A DNA stretch of 37,591 nt from Novosphingobium lindaniclasticum LE124 (GCF_000445125.1 NZ_ATHL01000104.1:1-37591), one strand, 5' to 3'. Shown: positions 1 through 9,477, numbered from the stretch's first letter. The notes: generated from the sequence alone by a model not told the origin. A program made the numbers and translations.

Positions 1-31
1 CCCCCGTTCGTCACGCCTTGGAAGCAGTTCC

Positions 32-1822
32 TCAGAACATGTCCACGTCCAGCGCCATCATCGAGGCCTTGCCCGACTTGATCGCCAGGAACGCGGCGGT
101 CGCCTGCGGCAGCAGACGGTCGAAGAAGAATCGGGCAGTGCCGATCTTGGCGGTGTAGAACGCGGTATCCTCCGTGCCCTCGTCCAGTCTGGCCTTGGCG
201 ATCAGTGCCGCCTTGGCGAAAGTGTAGCCCATGGCGACAAGGCCGAGCAGGCGCAGGTAGTCGGTCGCGGCGGCACCGGCTTCCTCGGGATCCTTCATGC
301 CCTTCTGGGCGATCGTGCCGGTCGAAAGCTGGAGCGCGCCGAAAGCCTTTTCCAGACCCTCTATCATCTTGCCGAAGGTCTCGTCCGCCTTGTTCGCCTC
401 GATGAAGTCCGAGACGGGGTGGAAGAACGAGCGCAGATAGCGACCGGCATGCGCGGGCATCTTGCGCCCGACAAGGTCGAGCGCCTGGATGCCGTTGGTG
501 CCTTCGTAGATCATGGCGATGCGGGCATCGCGCACGAACTGCTCCACGCCGCTTTCGGCGATGTAGCCGTGGCCGCCGTAGACCTGCACGGCCAGGTTCG
601 CGCTTTCATAGCCGCAGTCGGTGAAGAGCGCTTTCACCACCGGGGTCATCAGCGCGATGAAGTCTTCCGCGCGTGCCTTCACGGCCGGATCGGCGGCGTG
701 CTTTTCGGCATCGAGCGCACGGCTGACCCAGGCACCGACGGCGCGGCTGCCTTCGTTGTAGGCGCGCGCGGTCATCAGCATGCGGCGCACGTCGGGATGG
801 ACGATGATCGGATCGGCCGGGCCGCCGGGGTTCTTCACGCCCGACAGCGAGCGGCCCTGCACGCGCTCCTTGGCGTACCACACGGCCGACTGATAGGCGG
901 CCTCGCCCACGCCAAGGCCCTGGATGCCCACCGAGACGCGCTCGGTGTTCATCATCTTGAACATGGCTTCCATGCCCTTGTTCGGCTTGCCGACCAGCCA
1001 GCCGATCGAATCGTCGAAGTTGAGCTGGCAGGTGGCCGAAGCTTTGAGGCCCATCTTGTGCTCGATCGCGGCCACCGAAACGCCGTTGGACGGGCCGGGC
1101 GTGCCGTCTTCGTTGGGCAGGTACTTCGGCACCAGGAACAGGCTGATGCCCTTCACGCCCTCCGGCGCATCGGGAAGCCGGGCGAGGACGAGGTGGATGA
1201 TGTTCTCGGTCAGGTCGTGCTCGCCTGCCGAAATGAAGATCTTCGCGCCGGAGATCTTGTAGCTGTCGTCACTCTGAGGAACGGCCCTGGTCCGCAGCAT
1301 GCCAAGGTCCGTGCCGCAATGCGGCTCGGTAAGGCACATGGTACCCGACCAGGTGCCTTCCACCATCTTGGGCAGGTAGGCCTGCTTCAGTTCATCGCTG
1401 GCATAGCCCTCGATCGCGGTGGTCGCGCCATGGGTGAGGCCGGGATAGAGGCTGAACGACAGATTGGAGGAGCAGATCATCTCCTCGGTCAGCTTGTTCA
1501 GCGCTTCGGGCAGCCCTTGCCCGCCCCATTCGGGATCGGACGCCAGCGCGCACCAGCCGCCTTCGCGGAACATGTCGTAGGCTTCCTTGAAGCCCTTGGG
1601 GGTGCGGACCACGCCGTTTTCCAGCGTGCAGCCCTCGATGTCGCCGCTGCGGTTCAGGGGCAGCAGGACTTCCTGCGCCACCTTGGCGGCCTCTTCCAGC
1701 ACCGCGTCGACAAGATCCGGGGTGAATTCGGCCAGAGCTTCGAGATTGCCGAAGCCGTCATCGGTGTGAAGTTCGTGGAGCACGAACTTCATGTCGCGCA
1801 GGGGCGCTTCGTAGACTTGCAT
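32..1822 (-). CDS. acyl-CoA dehydrogenase, long (~596 aa) form
   Basis: FAD-dependent acyl-CoA dehydrogenase catalysing the first, alpha-beta desaturating step of beta-oxidation. The protein has 596 residues, longer than the ~380-residue short/medium-chain enzymes, and matches the class that includes Bacillus FadE and DmdC-type enzymes with an extra C-terminal helical domain. Visible family signatures are MCLTEPHCGTDLG in the middle domain, the FAD-contact stretch QVYGGHGYIAESGVEQFVRD, and IYEGTNGIQALDLVGRK just after it. The ATG start is preceded by GAGGAGAG at good spacing. It is the last gene of a leftward operon, 55 nt after the dehydrogenase/hydratase gene. Substrate chain length cannot be read from sequence; a methylmercaptopropionyl-CoA role is possible, but the neighbours favour ordinary fatty acids. 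Confidence 0.93.
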   Translation of the reverse strand: MQVYEAPLRDMKFVLHELHTDDGFGNLEALAEFTPDLVDAVLEEAAKVAQEVLLPLNRSGDIEGCTLENGVVRTPKGFKEAYDMFREGGWCALASDPEWGGQGLPEALNKLTEEMICSSNLSFSLYPGLTHGATTAIEGYASDELKQAYLPKMVEGTWSGTMCLTEPHCGTDLGMLRTRAVPQSDDSYKISGAKIFISAGEHDLTENIIHLVLARLPDAPEGVKGISLFLVPKYLPNEDGTPGPSNGVSVAAIEHKMGLKASATCQLNFDDSIGWLVGKPNKGMEAMFKMMNTERVSVGIQGLGVGEAAYQSAVWYAKERVQGRSLSGVKNPGGPADPIIVHPDVRRMLMTARAYNEGSRAVGAWVSRALDAEKHAADPAVKARAEDFIALMTPVVKALFTDCGYESANLAVQVYGGHGYIAESGVEQFVRDARIAMIYEGTNGIQALDLVGRKMPAHAGRYLRSFFHPVSDFIEANKADETFGKMIEGLEKAFGALQLSTGTIAQKGMKDPEEAGAAATDYLRLLGLVAMGYTFAKAALIAKARLDEGTEDTAFYTAKIGTARFFFDRLLPQATAAFLAIKSGKASMMALDVDMF

Positions 1823-1877
1823 GTCACTCTCCTCGCGCGCGCCGCCGGATCACCGACGGGCGCGCATTCATACCTTA

Positions 1878-4205
1878 TCAGTTGCGAAGCGGCTTGCCGG
1901 TTTCGAGCATGTGCTCGACGCGGGCGACCGAGCGGTCGTCGCGCAGGCGGCCCATGAAGGCGTCGCGCTCCAGCTTGAGCATTTCGCCCTCGCTCACCGT
2001 GTCGACGAGGTCGAACGCGTCGCCGCCGGTCAGCACATCGGCCAGCACACCGGAGACGACAACGTCGTAGTCGGTCGCCATGCCGCGCTTGTGGAAGCCT
2101 TCGACCGCAAGGCCAAGTGCGGTGCGGCCACCGGCGCCGGGCAGCTTGAACTCGGGCGCTTCGGGCGGAGTGTAGTCTTCCACGAGGCTGAGCGCCTTCT
2201 GCTTGGCGTCATAGAGCAGGCGATCGCGGTTCATCGAGATGCCGTCGCCCTTGCGCAGGATCATCATCTCGCGCGCCTGCTGGGCAGACTTGGAGACTTG
2301 CGCGGTCGAGACCATCTCGAACACCTTGGCAACAGCCGGCATCGGGCCCTTGGGCATGCCCGGGGCATTGCGCCAGCGGTCGATCATCTCGCCATTCCCG
2401 CCCCAGCCGGGAACGAGGCCGACGCCGCACTCCACGAGGCCGCAGTAGAGTTCGGCATGGGCCTGGATCGCGTCGCAATGGAGCAGGATCTCGCACCCGC
2501 CACCCAGCGCCATGCCCGCAGGTGCGCCGACCACCGGGAACGGGGCGTACTTCAGGCCCTTGTAGGCCAGCTGACCACCGGCAACGAGCTTCTCGATCTC
2601 GCCCCAGGCGGCGATGTTCACTGCAAAGAGCGCGAGGCCGAGGTTGGCGCCTGCCGAGAAGGTATCGGCATCGTTGTAGACGACCAGCGCCTTGTACTGT
2701 GCCGCCACCAGCGGGATGGCCTGCCCGATCAGCTTCATGACTTCGCCGTCGAGCGCATTCATCTTGCCGGTGAATTCAAGGCAGACGACGCCGTCGCCGA
2801 TGTCCCAGAGCGCGGCCGAGGCATTGCGGATGATCGGCTTGGACGAAAGCTTCACGTCGGCCAGACGCATCACGCCTTCGGGGCGGACCACGTCGCGGTA
2901 TTCGCCGTCGAGGCCCAGGAACTGGCGCTTGCCGTTCTCGATCCGGTAGAACGTGCGGTCTCCCGCCACGGTCAGGATCGCGGGCACGGCCTTGCCTTCG
3001 GCGGCGAGGCGATCGGCGAGGTACTTGGCGCCGAGCTTGTCGATCATCTCGAACGGGCCGGACTTCCAGTTGTAGCCCAGCTTCATCGCGTCATCGACGG
3101 CGACCACGTCCGATGCGGCATCGGGCACGAGGCTGGCAGCATAAGCCAGCGTGTCCCCCAGCACGGCCCAGGCGTAGGCGCCGATCTCGCCCTTGCTTTC
3201 GACCAGCGCCTTGAGGTCGCCCTTGGCGGCCGCGCCTCGCGGGCCCTGTGCGGTCACGGTCGGACGGTATTCACCGGTCTGGAGGTCGATGGTTTCCTTG
3301 CGGCGACCGGCCTCCTTGTTGAGGCGGTAGAAGCCGCCCTTTCCCTTGCGGCCGGTATAGCCCTCGCCGATCATCTTGTTGATCAGCGGAATGTCGCGGG
3401 CGATGCCGTGGTAGAGTTCGCCTGCGGGCAGCGTCGAGGTGAGGCTGGCCTGCAAGTGCGGCATCAGGTCGATGCCGACAAGGTCGACAAGGCCGAACAC
3501 GCCGGTCTTGGGCACGCCCATCGGCTTTCCGGCAATGGCATCGGCCAGCTCGACGGTGATCCCCATGTCGAACGCGGCGTTGAGGCCAAGCTGGATCCAG
3601 TAGGTGCCGATACGGTTGGCGATGAAGCCCGGCGTATCCTTGGCCTTCACCACCGTCTTGCCGAGCGAGACGTCGGCGAACTGCTCGACCTTGGCGGCAA
3701 CGCCCGCGTCGGTTGCCGGACCCGTCACGATCTCCAGCAGGCGCATGTAGCGCGGCGGGTTGAAGAAGTGCGTGATCAGGAAGTCGCGCTTGAAAGCCTC
3801 CGAACGCCCTTCGACCAGATTGGCGAGCGGGATCGTCGAGGTGTTCGACGAAACGGCGGTGCCGTCGCGCTTCACCGCTTCCAGCTTGGCATAAAGGCCC
3901 TGCTTGATGTCGAGACGCTCGATCACCGCCTCGATCACCCAGTCGCACTCGGCAACCTTGTCCAGGTGATCTTCGATGTTGCCGGTCTCGACCAGCTTGG
4001 CGGCGGACTTGCTCATGAACGGCGCAGGCTCGGTCTTGAGCATCTTCGCCACGGCGCCTTCGGCCACGGCGTTGCGATTTGCGCCTTCCTTGGGGACGAT
4101 GTCGAGCAGCAGCACCGGCACGCCAGCATTGGCGACCTGGGCGGCGATCCCGGCACCCATCGTGCCGGCGCCGATCACGCAAACTTTTTTGATCGTGTCG
4201 CTCAT
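1878..4205 (-). CDS. fadN: 3-hydroxyacyl-CoA dehydrogenase / enoyl-CoA hydratase fusion
   Basis: Bifunctional beta-oxidation enzyme that hydrates trans-2-enoyl-CoA and oxidises the 3-hydroxyacyl-CoA with NAD. The N-terminus is a Rossmann dehydrogenase (IGAGTMGAGIA, residues 11-21) followed by the HFFNPPRYMRLLE active-site stretch. The C-terminal third is a crotonase domain with GMALGGGCEILLHCD and GLVECGVGLVPGWGG, which carry the two catalytic glutamates. This order is the reverse of E. coli FadB and matches the FadN type. The ATG at 4205 overlaps the thiolase stop as ATGA and gives the usual MSDTIKKVCVIG start; an upstream in-frame ATG at 4253 lies inside the thiolase gene and is unlikely. 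Length is 775 residues. The symbol is assigned by architecture. Confidence 0.93.
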   Translation of the reverse strand: MSDTIKKVCVIGAGTMGAGIAAQVANAGVPVLLLDIVPKEGANRNAVAEGAVAKMLKTEPAPFMSKSAAKLVETGNIEDHLDKVAECDWVIEAVIERLDIKQGLYAKLEAVKRDGTAVSSNTSTIPLANLVEGRSEAFKRDFLITHFFNPPRYMRLLEIVTGPATDAGVAAKVEQFADVSLGKTVVKAKDTPGFIANRIGTYWIQLGLNAAFDMGITVELADAIAGKPMGVPKTGVFGLVDLVGIDLMPHLQASLTSTLPAGELYHGIARDIPLINKMIGEGYTGRKGKGGFYRLNKEAGRRKETIDLQTGEYRPTVTAQGPRGAAAKGDLKALVESKGEIGAYAWAVLGDTLAYAASLVPDAASDVVAVDDAMKLGYNWKSGPFEMIDKLGAKYLADRLAAEGKAVPAILTVAGDRTFYRIENGKRQFLGLDGEYRDVVRPEGVMRLADVKLSSKPIIRNASAALWDIGDGVVCLEFTGKMNALDGEVMKLIGQAIPLVAAQYKALVVYNDADTFSAGANLGLALFAVNIAAWGEIEKLVAGGQLAYKGLKYAPFPVVGAPAGMALGGGCEILLHCDAIQAHAELYCGLVECGVGLVPGWGGNGEMIDRWRNAPGMPKGPMPAVAKVFEMVSTAQVSKSAQQAREMMILRKGDGISMNRDRLLYDAKQKALSLVEDYTPPEAPEFKLPGAGGRTALGLAVEGFHKRGMATDYDVVVSGVLADVLTGGDAFDLVDTVSEGEMLKLERDAFMGRLRDDRSVARVEHMLETGKPLRN

Positions 4206-5338
4206 TCCACCGACTCCAGGACCGTGGCGATACCCTGACCGCCGCCGATGCACTGGCTGGCGAGCGCGTATTTGCCGCCTTCACGCTTCAGCAGCGAGGC
4301 TGCCTTGCCGACGATGCGCGCACCCGTGGCGCCTAGCGGGTGGCCGATGGCGATGGCGCCGCCGTCGATGTTTACCTTCGTCACGTCGAGGTCGAGGTCC
4401 TTGATGCAGGCCAGCGCCTGCGAAGCGAAGGCTTCGTTCAGTTCCACCACGTCGAGATCGCCGGCAGCGATGCCCGCGCGCTCAAGCGCCTTCTGGCTGG
4501 AAAGGATCGGGCCAAGGCCCATGGTTTCCGGCGCACAGCCCGAAATCGCGACCGACTTGATGCGGGCGAGGATCGGCAGGCCTTGGGCGCGGGCGTATTC
4601 CTCGGTGGTGACGAGCACGGCGCTCGCGCCGTCGGTCAGCGGCGAGGACGTGCCGGCGGTCACCGACCCTGCGGCGTCGAAGGCGGGCTTCAGACCGGCA
4701 AGCGCCTCGGCAGTGGTTTCGCCGCGGATGGTGCCGTCTTCGCTGACCACGCCGCCCTTGGTCTGGATCGGCACGATCTCGTCGGCCAGCTTGCCGGCGT
4801 CACGCGCGGCGGCGGCCTTCTGCTGGCTGGAGATGGCCAGCGCTTCCTGATCGGCGCGCGAAATCTGGTACTTGGTGGCGACGTTCTCGGCCGTTTCGCC
4901 CATCGACATGTAGGCGGCGCTCTTCTTCGCCAGCTCCGGATTGGGCAGCGGGTTGAAGCCCATCATCGGCACCCGGCTCATCGATTCGACGCCCGCGCAG
5001 ACGAAGACTTCGCCCGCACCGATGGCGATCTGGCCCATGGCGTAGTGGATCGAGCTCATCGAAGAGCCGCAGAACCGGTTCACGGTCATGCCGCCAACCG
5101 AGATCGGCAGGTCCGCCAGCAGGCCGACGAGGCGCGCGACGTTGAAGCCCTGCTCGCCTTCCGGGAAAGCGCAGCCGACGATGACGTCTTCGATATCGGC
5201 GGCTTCCACGCCGGTCTTGGCGATGAGGCCGCGAATCACCTGGGCGGCAAGATCGTCGGGACGGACGCGGGCCAGCGCGCCCTTGTTGGCCAAGTGGAAG
5301 GGCGAGCGGGCGTAACCCGCGATCACGACACTTTGCAT
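4202..5338 (-). CDS. fadA: acetyl-CoA C-acyltransferase (thiolase)
   Basis: Thiolase that cleaves 3-ketoacyl-CoA with CoA to release acetyl-CoA, the last step of each beta-oxidation round. The nucleophile is Cys90 in NRFCGSS, the conserved NEAFA motif follows VVEL, His333 lies in GHPLGATGAR, and the acid/base Cys363 lies in QCIGGGQG, so the catalytic set is complete. Length is 378 residues, normal for the degradative family. The ATG has GGAGAGAG upstream. It is the first gene of the leftward thiolase - dehydrogenase/hydratase - acyl-CoA dehydrogenase operon and is coupled to the next gene by an ATGA overlap. The upstream region is shared with the divergent uptake/activation operon. Confidence 0.95.
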   Translation of the reverse strand: MQSVVIAGYARSPFHLANKGALARVRPDDLAAQVIRGLIAKTGVEAADIEDVIVGCAFPEGEQGFNVARLVGLLADLPISVGGMTVNRFCGSSMSSIHYAMGQIAIGAGEVFVCAGVESMSRVPMMGFNPLPNPELAKKSAAYMSMGETAENVATKYQISRADQEALAISSQQKAAAARDAGKLADEIVPIQTKGGVVSEDGTIRGETTAEALAGLKPAFDAAGSVTAGTSSPLTDGASAVLVTTEEYARAQGLPILARIKSVAISGCAPETMGLGPILSSQKALERAGIAAGDLDVVELNEAFASQALACIKDLDLDVTKVNIDGGAIAIGHPLGATGARIVGKAASLLKREGGKYALASQCIGGGQGIATVLESVE

Positions 5339-5526
5339 GCACTCTCTCCGTGGGCGGACGCGCCTCAGGCTCTTCCCGAGGCTGCATCGTCGTCTTCCCT
5401 AAGGGTGCAATTCTTTCCCTATACGTCAAGCAATTTTTGGGTTACGAGAATTCAGCATCCCACCGTAGGGGCCCAGGGCCCAGGGTGAGAAGATGCCCGA
5501 TTGGAGAGACGATGGAGAGGTCGCTC
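5339..5526. promoter_or_regulatory. divergent intergenic region between the two fatty-acid operons
   Basis: This 188-nt stretch separates the leftward beta-oxidation operon from the rightward uptake/activation operon and must hold the leftward promoter and probably the rightward one. An AT-richer patch around 5410-5455 contains TTGACG on the minus strand (5429-5424), but no convincing -10 hexamer follows at normal spacing. A tandem GGGCCCA pair lies near 5469-5483. No clear full palindromic operator was recognised, although TTGACGTATAGGGAA (minus strand) could be a degenerate site for a MerR-type regulator. Confidence 0.4.
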
Positions 5527-5961
5527 ATGAGAAACTGGAAACCCGTGGGGCTGGCGTTGGTTGCCAGTCTTGCGCTCGCAAATCCGTCATTCGCGGCCGG
5601 AAACGACTCCGTCGTCGGCAAGTGGCGCACCCCTTCCAAGCACGGCGTCGTCGAACTCGGTCGCTGCGGCGAATCGGTCTGCGGACGGCTGGTCGATTCG
5701 GACGGCCTGAAGACCAATCCCGACCTGCGCGATGCGAACAACAAGGACGCCACCAAGCGCACCCGCAAGATCAAGGGCCTGCAAATCGTGGGCGGCTTCA
5801 AGGCCAAAGGGAACGAATGGGTCGAAGGACAGATCTACAATCCTGAGGACGGCGGCACCTACAAGGCGACGATAACGCCTTCGGGAGCCAACAGCCTCAA
5901 GCTCAAGGGCTGCATCGTCTGGCCCTTGTGCAAGACCCAGACCTGGACGCGCATCCCCTGA
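5527..5961 (+). CDS. exported DUF2147 domain protein
   Basis: Small periplasmic protein of the DUF2147 family; its biochemical function is unknown. A signal peptide (MRNWKPVGLALVASLALANPSFA) precedes a ~120-residue domain with the family-typical opening VVGKWRTPSKHGVVEL, two cysteines in RCGESVCGRL, the middle motif YNPEDGGTYKATI, and the tail LKLKGCIVWPLCKTQTWTR. The start at 5527 is chosen because AGAGG lies 6 nt upstream; an in-frame ATG at 5512, with its own GGAGAG, would add five residues. It is the first gene of the rightward run, 59 nt before the FadL-type gene. DUF2147 genes are often found near lipid or envelope genes, but no role is claimed here. Confidence 0.85.
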   Translation: MRNWKPVGLALVASLALANPSFAAGNDSVVGKWRTPSKHGVVELGRCGESVCGRLVDSDGLKTNPDLRDANNKDATKRTRKIKGLQIVGGFKAKGNEWVEGQIYNPEDGGTYKATITPSGANSLKLKGCIVWPLCKTQTWTRIP

Positions 5962-6020
5962 GGCGCATCGGGCTGACGACGAAGGTTCAGGGCATAAGAG
6001 AATTAAGGGAGTTCAAGGAT

Positions 6021-7319
6021 ATGAAACGCACTTCGGGCCGCATTCTTCTCGCAGGTACCGCATCGGCCCTCGTGTTCGGCTTTGCCGGCGCCGCACATGC
6101 ACAGGCCTTCTATCTCCAGGAACAGTCGGTACGCGCACAGGGCCGCGCCTTTTCGGGTGAAGCCGCCGATACCGGAGTAGACTCGCTGTGGTGGAACCCG
6201 GCCGCGATCGGCGGGCTCGAAGGCGGCCAGGCCTCGGTCCACGCCAGCGTCATCCTGCCGCGCGGCAAAGTGGTGGACGACGGCACCGTGATCGTGCGTC
6301 CCGGCCAGGCTCCCGCGCCCGTAGGGGGCAACGGCCTTGCCAAGAACCCGATCAACAATGGCGTGCTGCCCTCCGGTTCGATCGCCTACGGCACCGGCAA
6401 GTTCGCCTTCGGCCTGACGGTGACCTCGCCCTACTCCTTCACCACCGACTACGATTCCGACAGCTGGGCACGCTATTCCGCCGACAAGACCAAGCTTCGC
6501 ACGATCGATATCCAGCCCAGCGTGGCGTTCCAGCCGTTCGAGGGCTTCTACATCGGTGCCGCCGCCAATATCGAATATGTCGATGCGGCGCTCGGCAACT
6601 ACCTGCCCAACCTCTCCCCGCTGCTGGCGGACGGCCACCAGAACCTCAAGGGTGATGGCTGGGATGTGGGCTGGTCGGTCGGCGCCCAATATCACAACGG
6701 TCCGGCCTCGATCGGCGTCGCCTACAAGTCCGCCGTCAAGCACAAGCTCAAGGGCACGCTGACGGTCGACGGCCTGCTCGGCCCCCTGGCCGCGCAGAAC
6801 CGCACGCTAGACGCCACCGCCGAGTTCTCCACCCCGTGGCAGGCGATCATGTCCGGCCGCGTCAAGGCGACCAACCAGCTGACCCTGAACGCCCAGGTCG
6901 TGGCCTATGGCTGGAGCAAGTTCGATTCGATCGATCTCGGCGCGCCGATCAACCAGTCTCTGCCCGAGAACTACAAGGACGGCTTCTCCTACGCCTTCGG
7001 CGTGGACTACGACGTCAATCCGAAGTGGACCGTGCGCAGCGGTATCCAGTACGGCGAAACCCCGACCTCGAACGGTAACCGCGACGCGCGCGTGCCGGAC
7101 AGCGATCGCTGGAACTTCTCGGCCGGCACCACCTACAACATGAGCGAGAAGATCGCGATCGACGCGGCGGCCTCGTACATCACTTTCAAGGATGCCCCGG
7201 TCGACCGCATCACCGCCGCCTATGCCGGCACTGCCGCGCAGACGCCGATCCTCACTGACGGCCGTCTGACCGACGCTTCGGCGCTGGTGTTCTCGCTCGG
7301 CGCGCGGGTGGCCTTCTGA
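6021..7319 (+). CDS. FadL/TodX (OmpP1) family outer-membrane transporter
   Basis: Outer-membrane beta-barrel that brings long-chain fatty acids or other hydrophobic compounds into the periplasm. A signal peptide ends at GAAHA, and the mature protein begins AFYLQEQSVRAQGRAFSG, the family's N-terminal hatch region, followed by DSLWWNPAAIGGL. Later strands include SPYSFTTDYDSDSWARY and a terminal SLGARVAF ending in phenylalanine, as expected for BAM-assembled barrels. Length is 432 residues, normal for the family. The ATG at 6021 was chosen because it starts the signal peptide. The stop overlaps the next gene's ATG by one base (TGATG), tying uptake to CoA activation. Substrate is inferred from neighbours; FadL homologues also take up aromatic hydrocarbons. 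Confidence 0.92.
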   Translation: MKRTSGRILLAGTASALVFGFAGAAHAQAFYLQEQSVRAQGRAFSGEAADTGVDSLWWNPAAIGGLEGGQASVHASVILPRGKVVDDGTVIVRPGQAPAPVGGNGLAKNPINNGVLPSGSIAYGTGKFAFGLTVTSPYSFTTDYDSDSWARYSADKTKLRTIDIQPSVAFQPFEGFYIGAAANIEYVDAALGNYLPNLSPLLADGHQNLKGDGWDVGWSVGAQYHNGPASIGVAYKSAVKHKLKGTLTVDGLLGPLAAQNRTLDATAEFSTPWQAIMSGRVKATNQLTLNAQVVAYGWSKFDSIDLGAPINQSLPENYKDGFSYAFGVDYDVNPKWTVRSGIQYGETPTSNGNRDARVPDSDRWNFSAGTTYNMSEKIAIDAAASYITFKDAPVDRITAAYAGTAAQTPILTDGRLTDASALVFSLGARVAF

Positions 7320-9028
7320 TGGGCGCCGCGGCGACGATCGGCGGTCACTCCGCCCCGGAAACCTCCTCCCAACACCCGGAAGAGATGCCGCCGATCGCGC
7401 CGCGGTTGCTCACCGACCTGCTCGACCATGCCGTGGAAGCCCACGGCACTTGGCCCGCGATCGACTTCATGGGCCGCAAGTGGTCCTACAAGGAGATCGG
7501 CGAGCTGTCTCGCCGCGCGGCGCGGGGGTTCCAGGACCTTGGCGTCAAGCAGGGGACGCGGGTAGGCCTGTGCCTGCCCAACACCCCCTATTACGTGATC
7601 TGCTATTTCGCGATCCTGCGCGTCGGCGGCATCGTCGTGAACTTCAACCCGCTCTACACCGAGCGCGAAATGGCGCATCTGGTCGAGGATTCGGGCGCCG
7701 AGTTCATGGTGGCCTCCGATCTGGCCCTCTCGCTGCCCAAGATCGAGCCGCTGGTCGGAAAAGGTTCGCTGCGCCGCGTGGTCGTCTGCCCCATCGCCGA
7801 TGCCCTGCCCAAGCTGAAGGGCCGCGCCTATCGCCTGCTCAAGCGCAAGGACATCGCGCATGAACCGCACGACTTGCGCTTCCTGCGCTATGCCGACCTG
7901 ATCGCCCGCGACGCCGATCCCGATCCGGTCGAGCGTTCGCCTTCCGATCTGGCCGTGCTGCAGTACACCGGCGGCACTACCGGCGTGCCGAAGGGCGCCA
8001 TGCTCAGCCATGCGAACCTTGCTGCCAATTCGGCACAGATGATCGCCCACGTCGGCCACATGCCGGAGACGCAGGAGCGTACGCTCGGCGTATTGCCGCT
8101 GTTCCACGTCTTCGCGCTGACCACGGTGCTGAACTACTCGGTGGACACTGCCGCCGAGATGATCCTGCTGCCACGCTTCGAGATGAAGTCGTTCCTGGCG
8201 ACTGCCAAGCGCACCAGGCCCACGCAGTTCTTCGGCGTGCCGACGCTCTACACCGCGCTCAACAACCAGCCGCTGCACGGCGAGTTCGACAACGTGCGCG
8301 TCTGCATCTCGGGCGGAGCGCCGCTACCCCTCGAAGTGCGCCAGAAGTTCGAGCAGCGCACCGGCGTTCGCGTGGTGGAGGGCTACGGCCTGTCGGAAGC
8401 CTCGCCGATCATCGCCTGCAACCCGCTGGAAGGGGAAGTGAAGAGCAACTCCTGCGGCCCTGCCTTCCCCGGCACCGCGCTGGAGATCCGCGACCCGGAC
8501 AATCCGCACCGGGTCATGCCGCAAGGCGAACGCGGCGAAGTCTGCGCGCGCGGGCCGCAGGTCATGTCCGGCTACTGGAACCGGCCGGAGGAGTCGGAAA
8601 AGACCTTCATCTACGGCGCCTTGCGCACGGGAGACGTCGGCTATCTCGACGAGGACGGCTATCTGTTCCTGGTGGACAGGATCAAGGACATGATCCTGTG
8701 CGGCGGGTACAACGTCTATCCGCGCACGATCGAGGACGCGCTCTACGAGCATCCGATGGTTCATGAGGCGATCGTGATCGGCGTTCCCGACACGTATCGC
8801 GGCCAGGCCCCCAAGGCCTTCGTGGCGCTCCATCCGGGGGACGTTCTGGACGAGGAAACATTGATGGCCTTCCTCAAGGAGCGGCTCAACAAGATCGAGA
8901 TGCCCAGCAGCATCGAGTTCCGCGACAGCCTGCCCAAGACGCTCGTCGGCAAGCTCTCCAAGAAGGAACTGGTGGAGGAAGAAGCCGCGCGCCGCGCCAG
9001 GGACAAGCATCAGGCAACGGCCGAGTGA
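7319..9028 (+). CDS. fadD: long-chain fatty acid--CoA ligase
   Basis: AMP-forming acyl-CoA synthetase that activates fatty acids with ATP and CoA at the inner face of the cytoplasmic membrane. The phosphate-binding motif YTGGTTGVPKGAMLSH lies at about residues 216-231, the A5-type motif VEGYGLSEASP near 350, and the hinge/C-terminal motifs GDVGYLDEDGYLFLVDRIKDMI and GYNVYPRTIED follow. The catalytic lysine lies in the final LPKTLVGKLSKKEL. Length is 569 residues. The start overlaps the FadL-type gene's stop; an alternative ATG at 7385 would remove 22 residues that precede the domain. The 3' end overlaps the MerR gene by four bases (GTGA). Confidence 0.93.
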   Translation: MGAAATIGGHSAPETSSQHPEEMPPIAPRLLTDLLDHAVEAHGTWPAIDFMGRKWSYKEIGELSRRAARGFQDLGVKQGTRVGLCLPNTPYYVICYFAILRVGGIVVNFNPLYTEREMAHLVEDSGAEFMVASDLALSLPKIEPLVGKGSLRRVVVCPIADALPKLKGRAYRLLKRKDIAHEPHDLRFLRYADLIARDADPDPVERSPSDLAVLQYTGGTTGVPKGAMLSHANLAANSAQMIAHVGHMPETQERTLGVLPLFHVFALTTVLNYSVDTAAEMILLPRFEMKSFLATAKRTRPTQFFGVPTLYTALNNQPLHGEFDNVRVCISGGAPLPLEVRQKFEQRTGVRVVEGYGLSEASPIIACNPLEGEVKSNSCGPAFPGTALEIRDPDNPHRVMPQGERGEVCARGPQVMSGYWNRPEESEKTFIYGALRTGDVGYLDEDGYLFLVDRIKDMILCGGYNVYPRTIEDALYEHPMVHEAIVIGVPDTYRGQAPKAFVALHPGDVLDEETLMAFLKERLNKIEMPSSIEFRDSLPKTLVGKLSKKELVEEEAARRARDKHQATAE

Positions 9029-9477
9029 GCGGAACCGGAGCCTCCCTGACTCCCAACGAGACGACTTTGGCAAGCCCGGCAGTCGGCCCCAACGGAGACA
9101 TGCTGGGCATCCAGGAGGCGGCGACCGAACTCGGCGTGACCATGCGGACCTTGCGCTTCTACGAGGACAAGGCGCTGATCGCGCCGCAGCGGGTCGGCAC
9201 CACGCGCATCTATTCGAAGCGCGAGATGGGCCGCATGCAGTTGATCCTGCGCGGCAAGCGGCTCGGCTTCTCGATTCGCGAGATCAAGGAATTCCTCGAC
9301 CTCTACGATGTCGATCCCGAGCATCACGAACAGGTCCGCACCCTGCTGGTCAAAGTCACCGACCGCATCGAGGAACTGCGCCAGCAGAAGACCGCGATCG
9401 AGCAGACCCTGGAGGAACTGCTCTCCATCGAACGTCAGTCGCTCGACTGGCTCAAAGGCACGCCCGACGGAAAGTAA
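9025..9477 (+). CDS. MerR-family transcriptional regulator
   Basis: DNA-binding regulator with an N-terminal winged helix-turn-helix (LGIQEAATELGVTMRTLRFYEDKALI, then RIYSKREMGRMQLILRGKRLGFSIREIKEFLDLY) and a C-terminal dimerising coiled coil (IEELRQQKTAIEQTLEELLSIE). There is no cysteine-rich metal site, which fits the group of MerR proteins such as LiuR that control acyl-CoA metabolism rather than metal sensors. The GTG start overlaps the ligase stop; an ATG at 9100 begins exactly at the HTH and is a real alternative. It lies inside the uptake/activation operon and overlaps tesB by one base, so it probably controls this operon and perhaps the divergent one. That is inference. Confidence 0.88.
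   Translation: MSGTGASLTPNETTLASPAVGPNGDMLGIQEAATELGVTMRTLRFYEDKALIAPQRVGTTRIYSKREMGRMQLILRGKRLGFSIREIKEFLDLYDVDPEHHEQVRTLLVKVTDRIEELRQQKTAIEQTLEELLSIERQSLDWLKGTPDGK

Noticed and set aside
419..1957. Long open frame on the plus strand opposite the acyl-CoA dehydrogenase gene
   Set aside because: It is a mirror of the real gene: GC-rich third positions keep the antisense frame open, and the translation is rich in His, Ala and Arg without motifs or hydrophobic pattern. The same applies to 1821-4238 plus, 4340-5488 plus, 12938-15646 minus and 29270-31486 minus.
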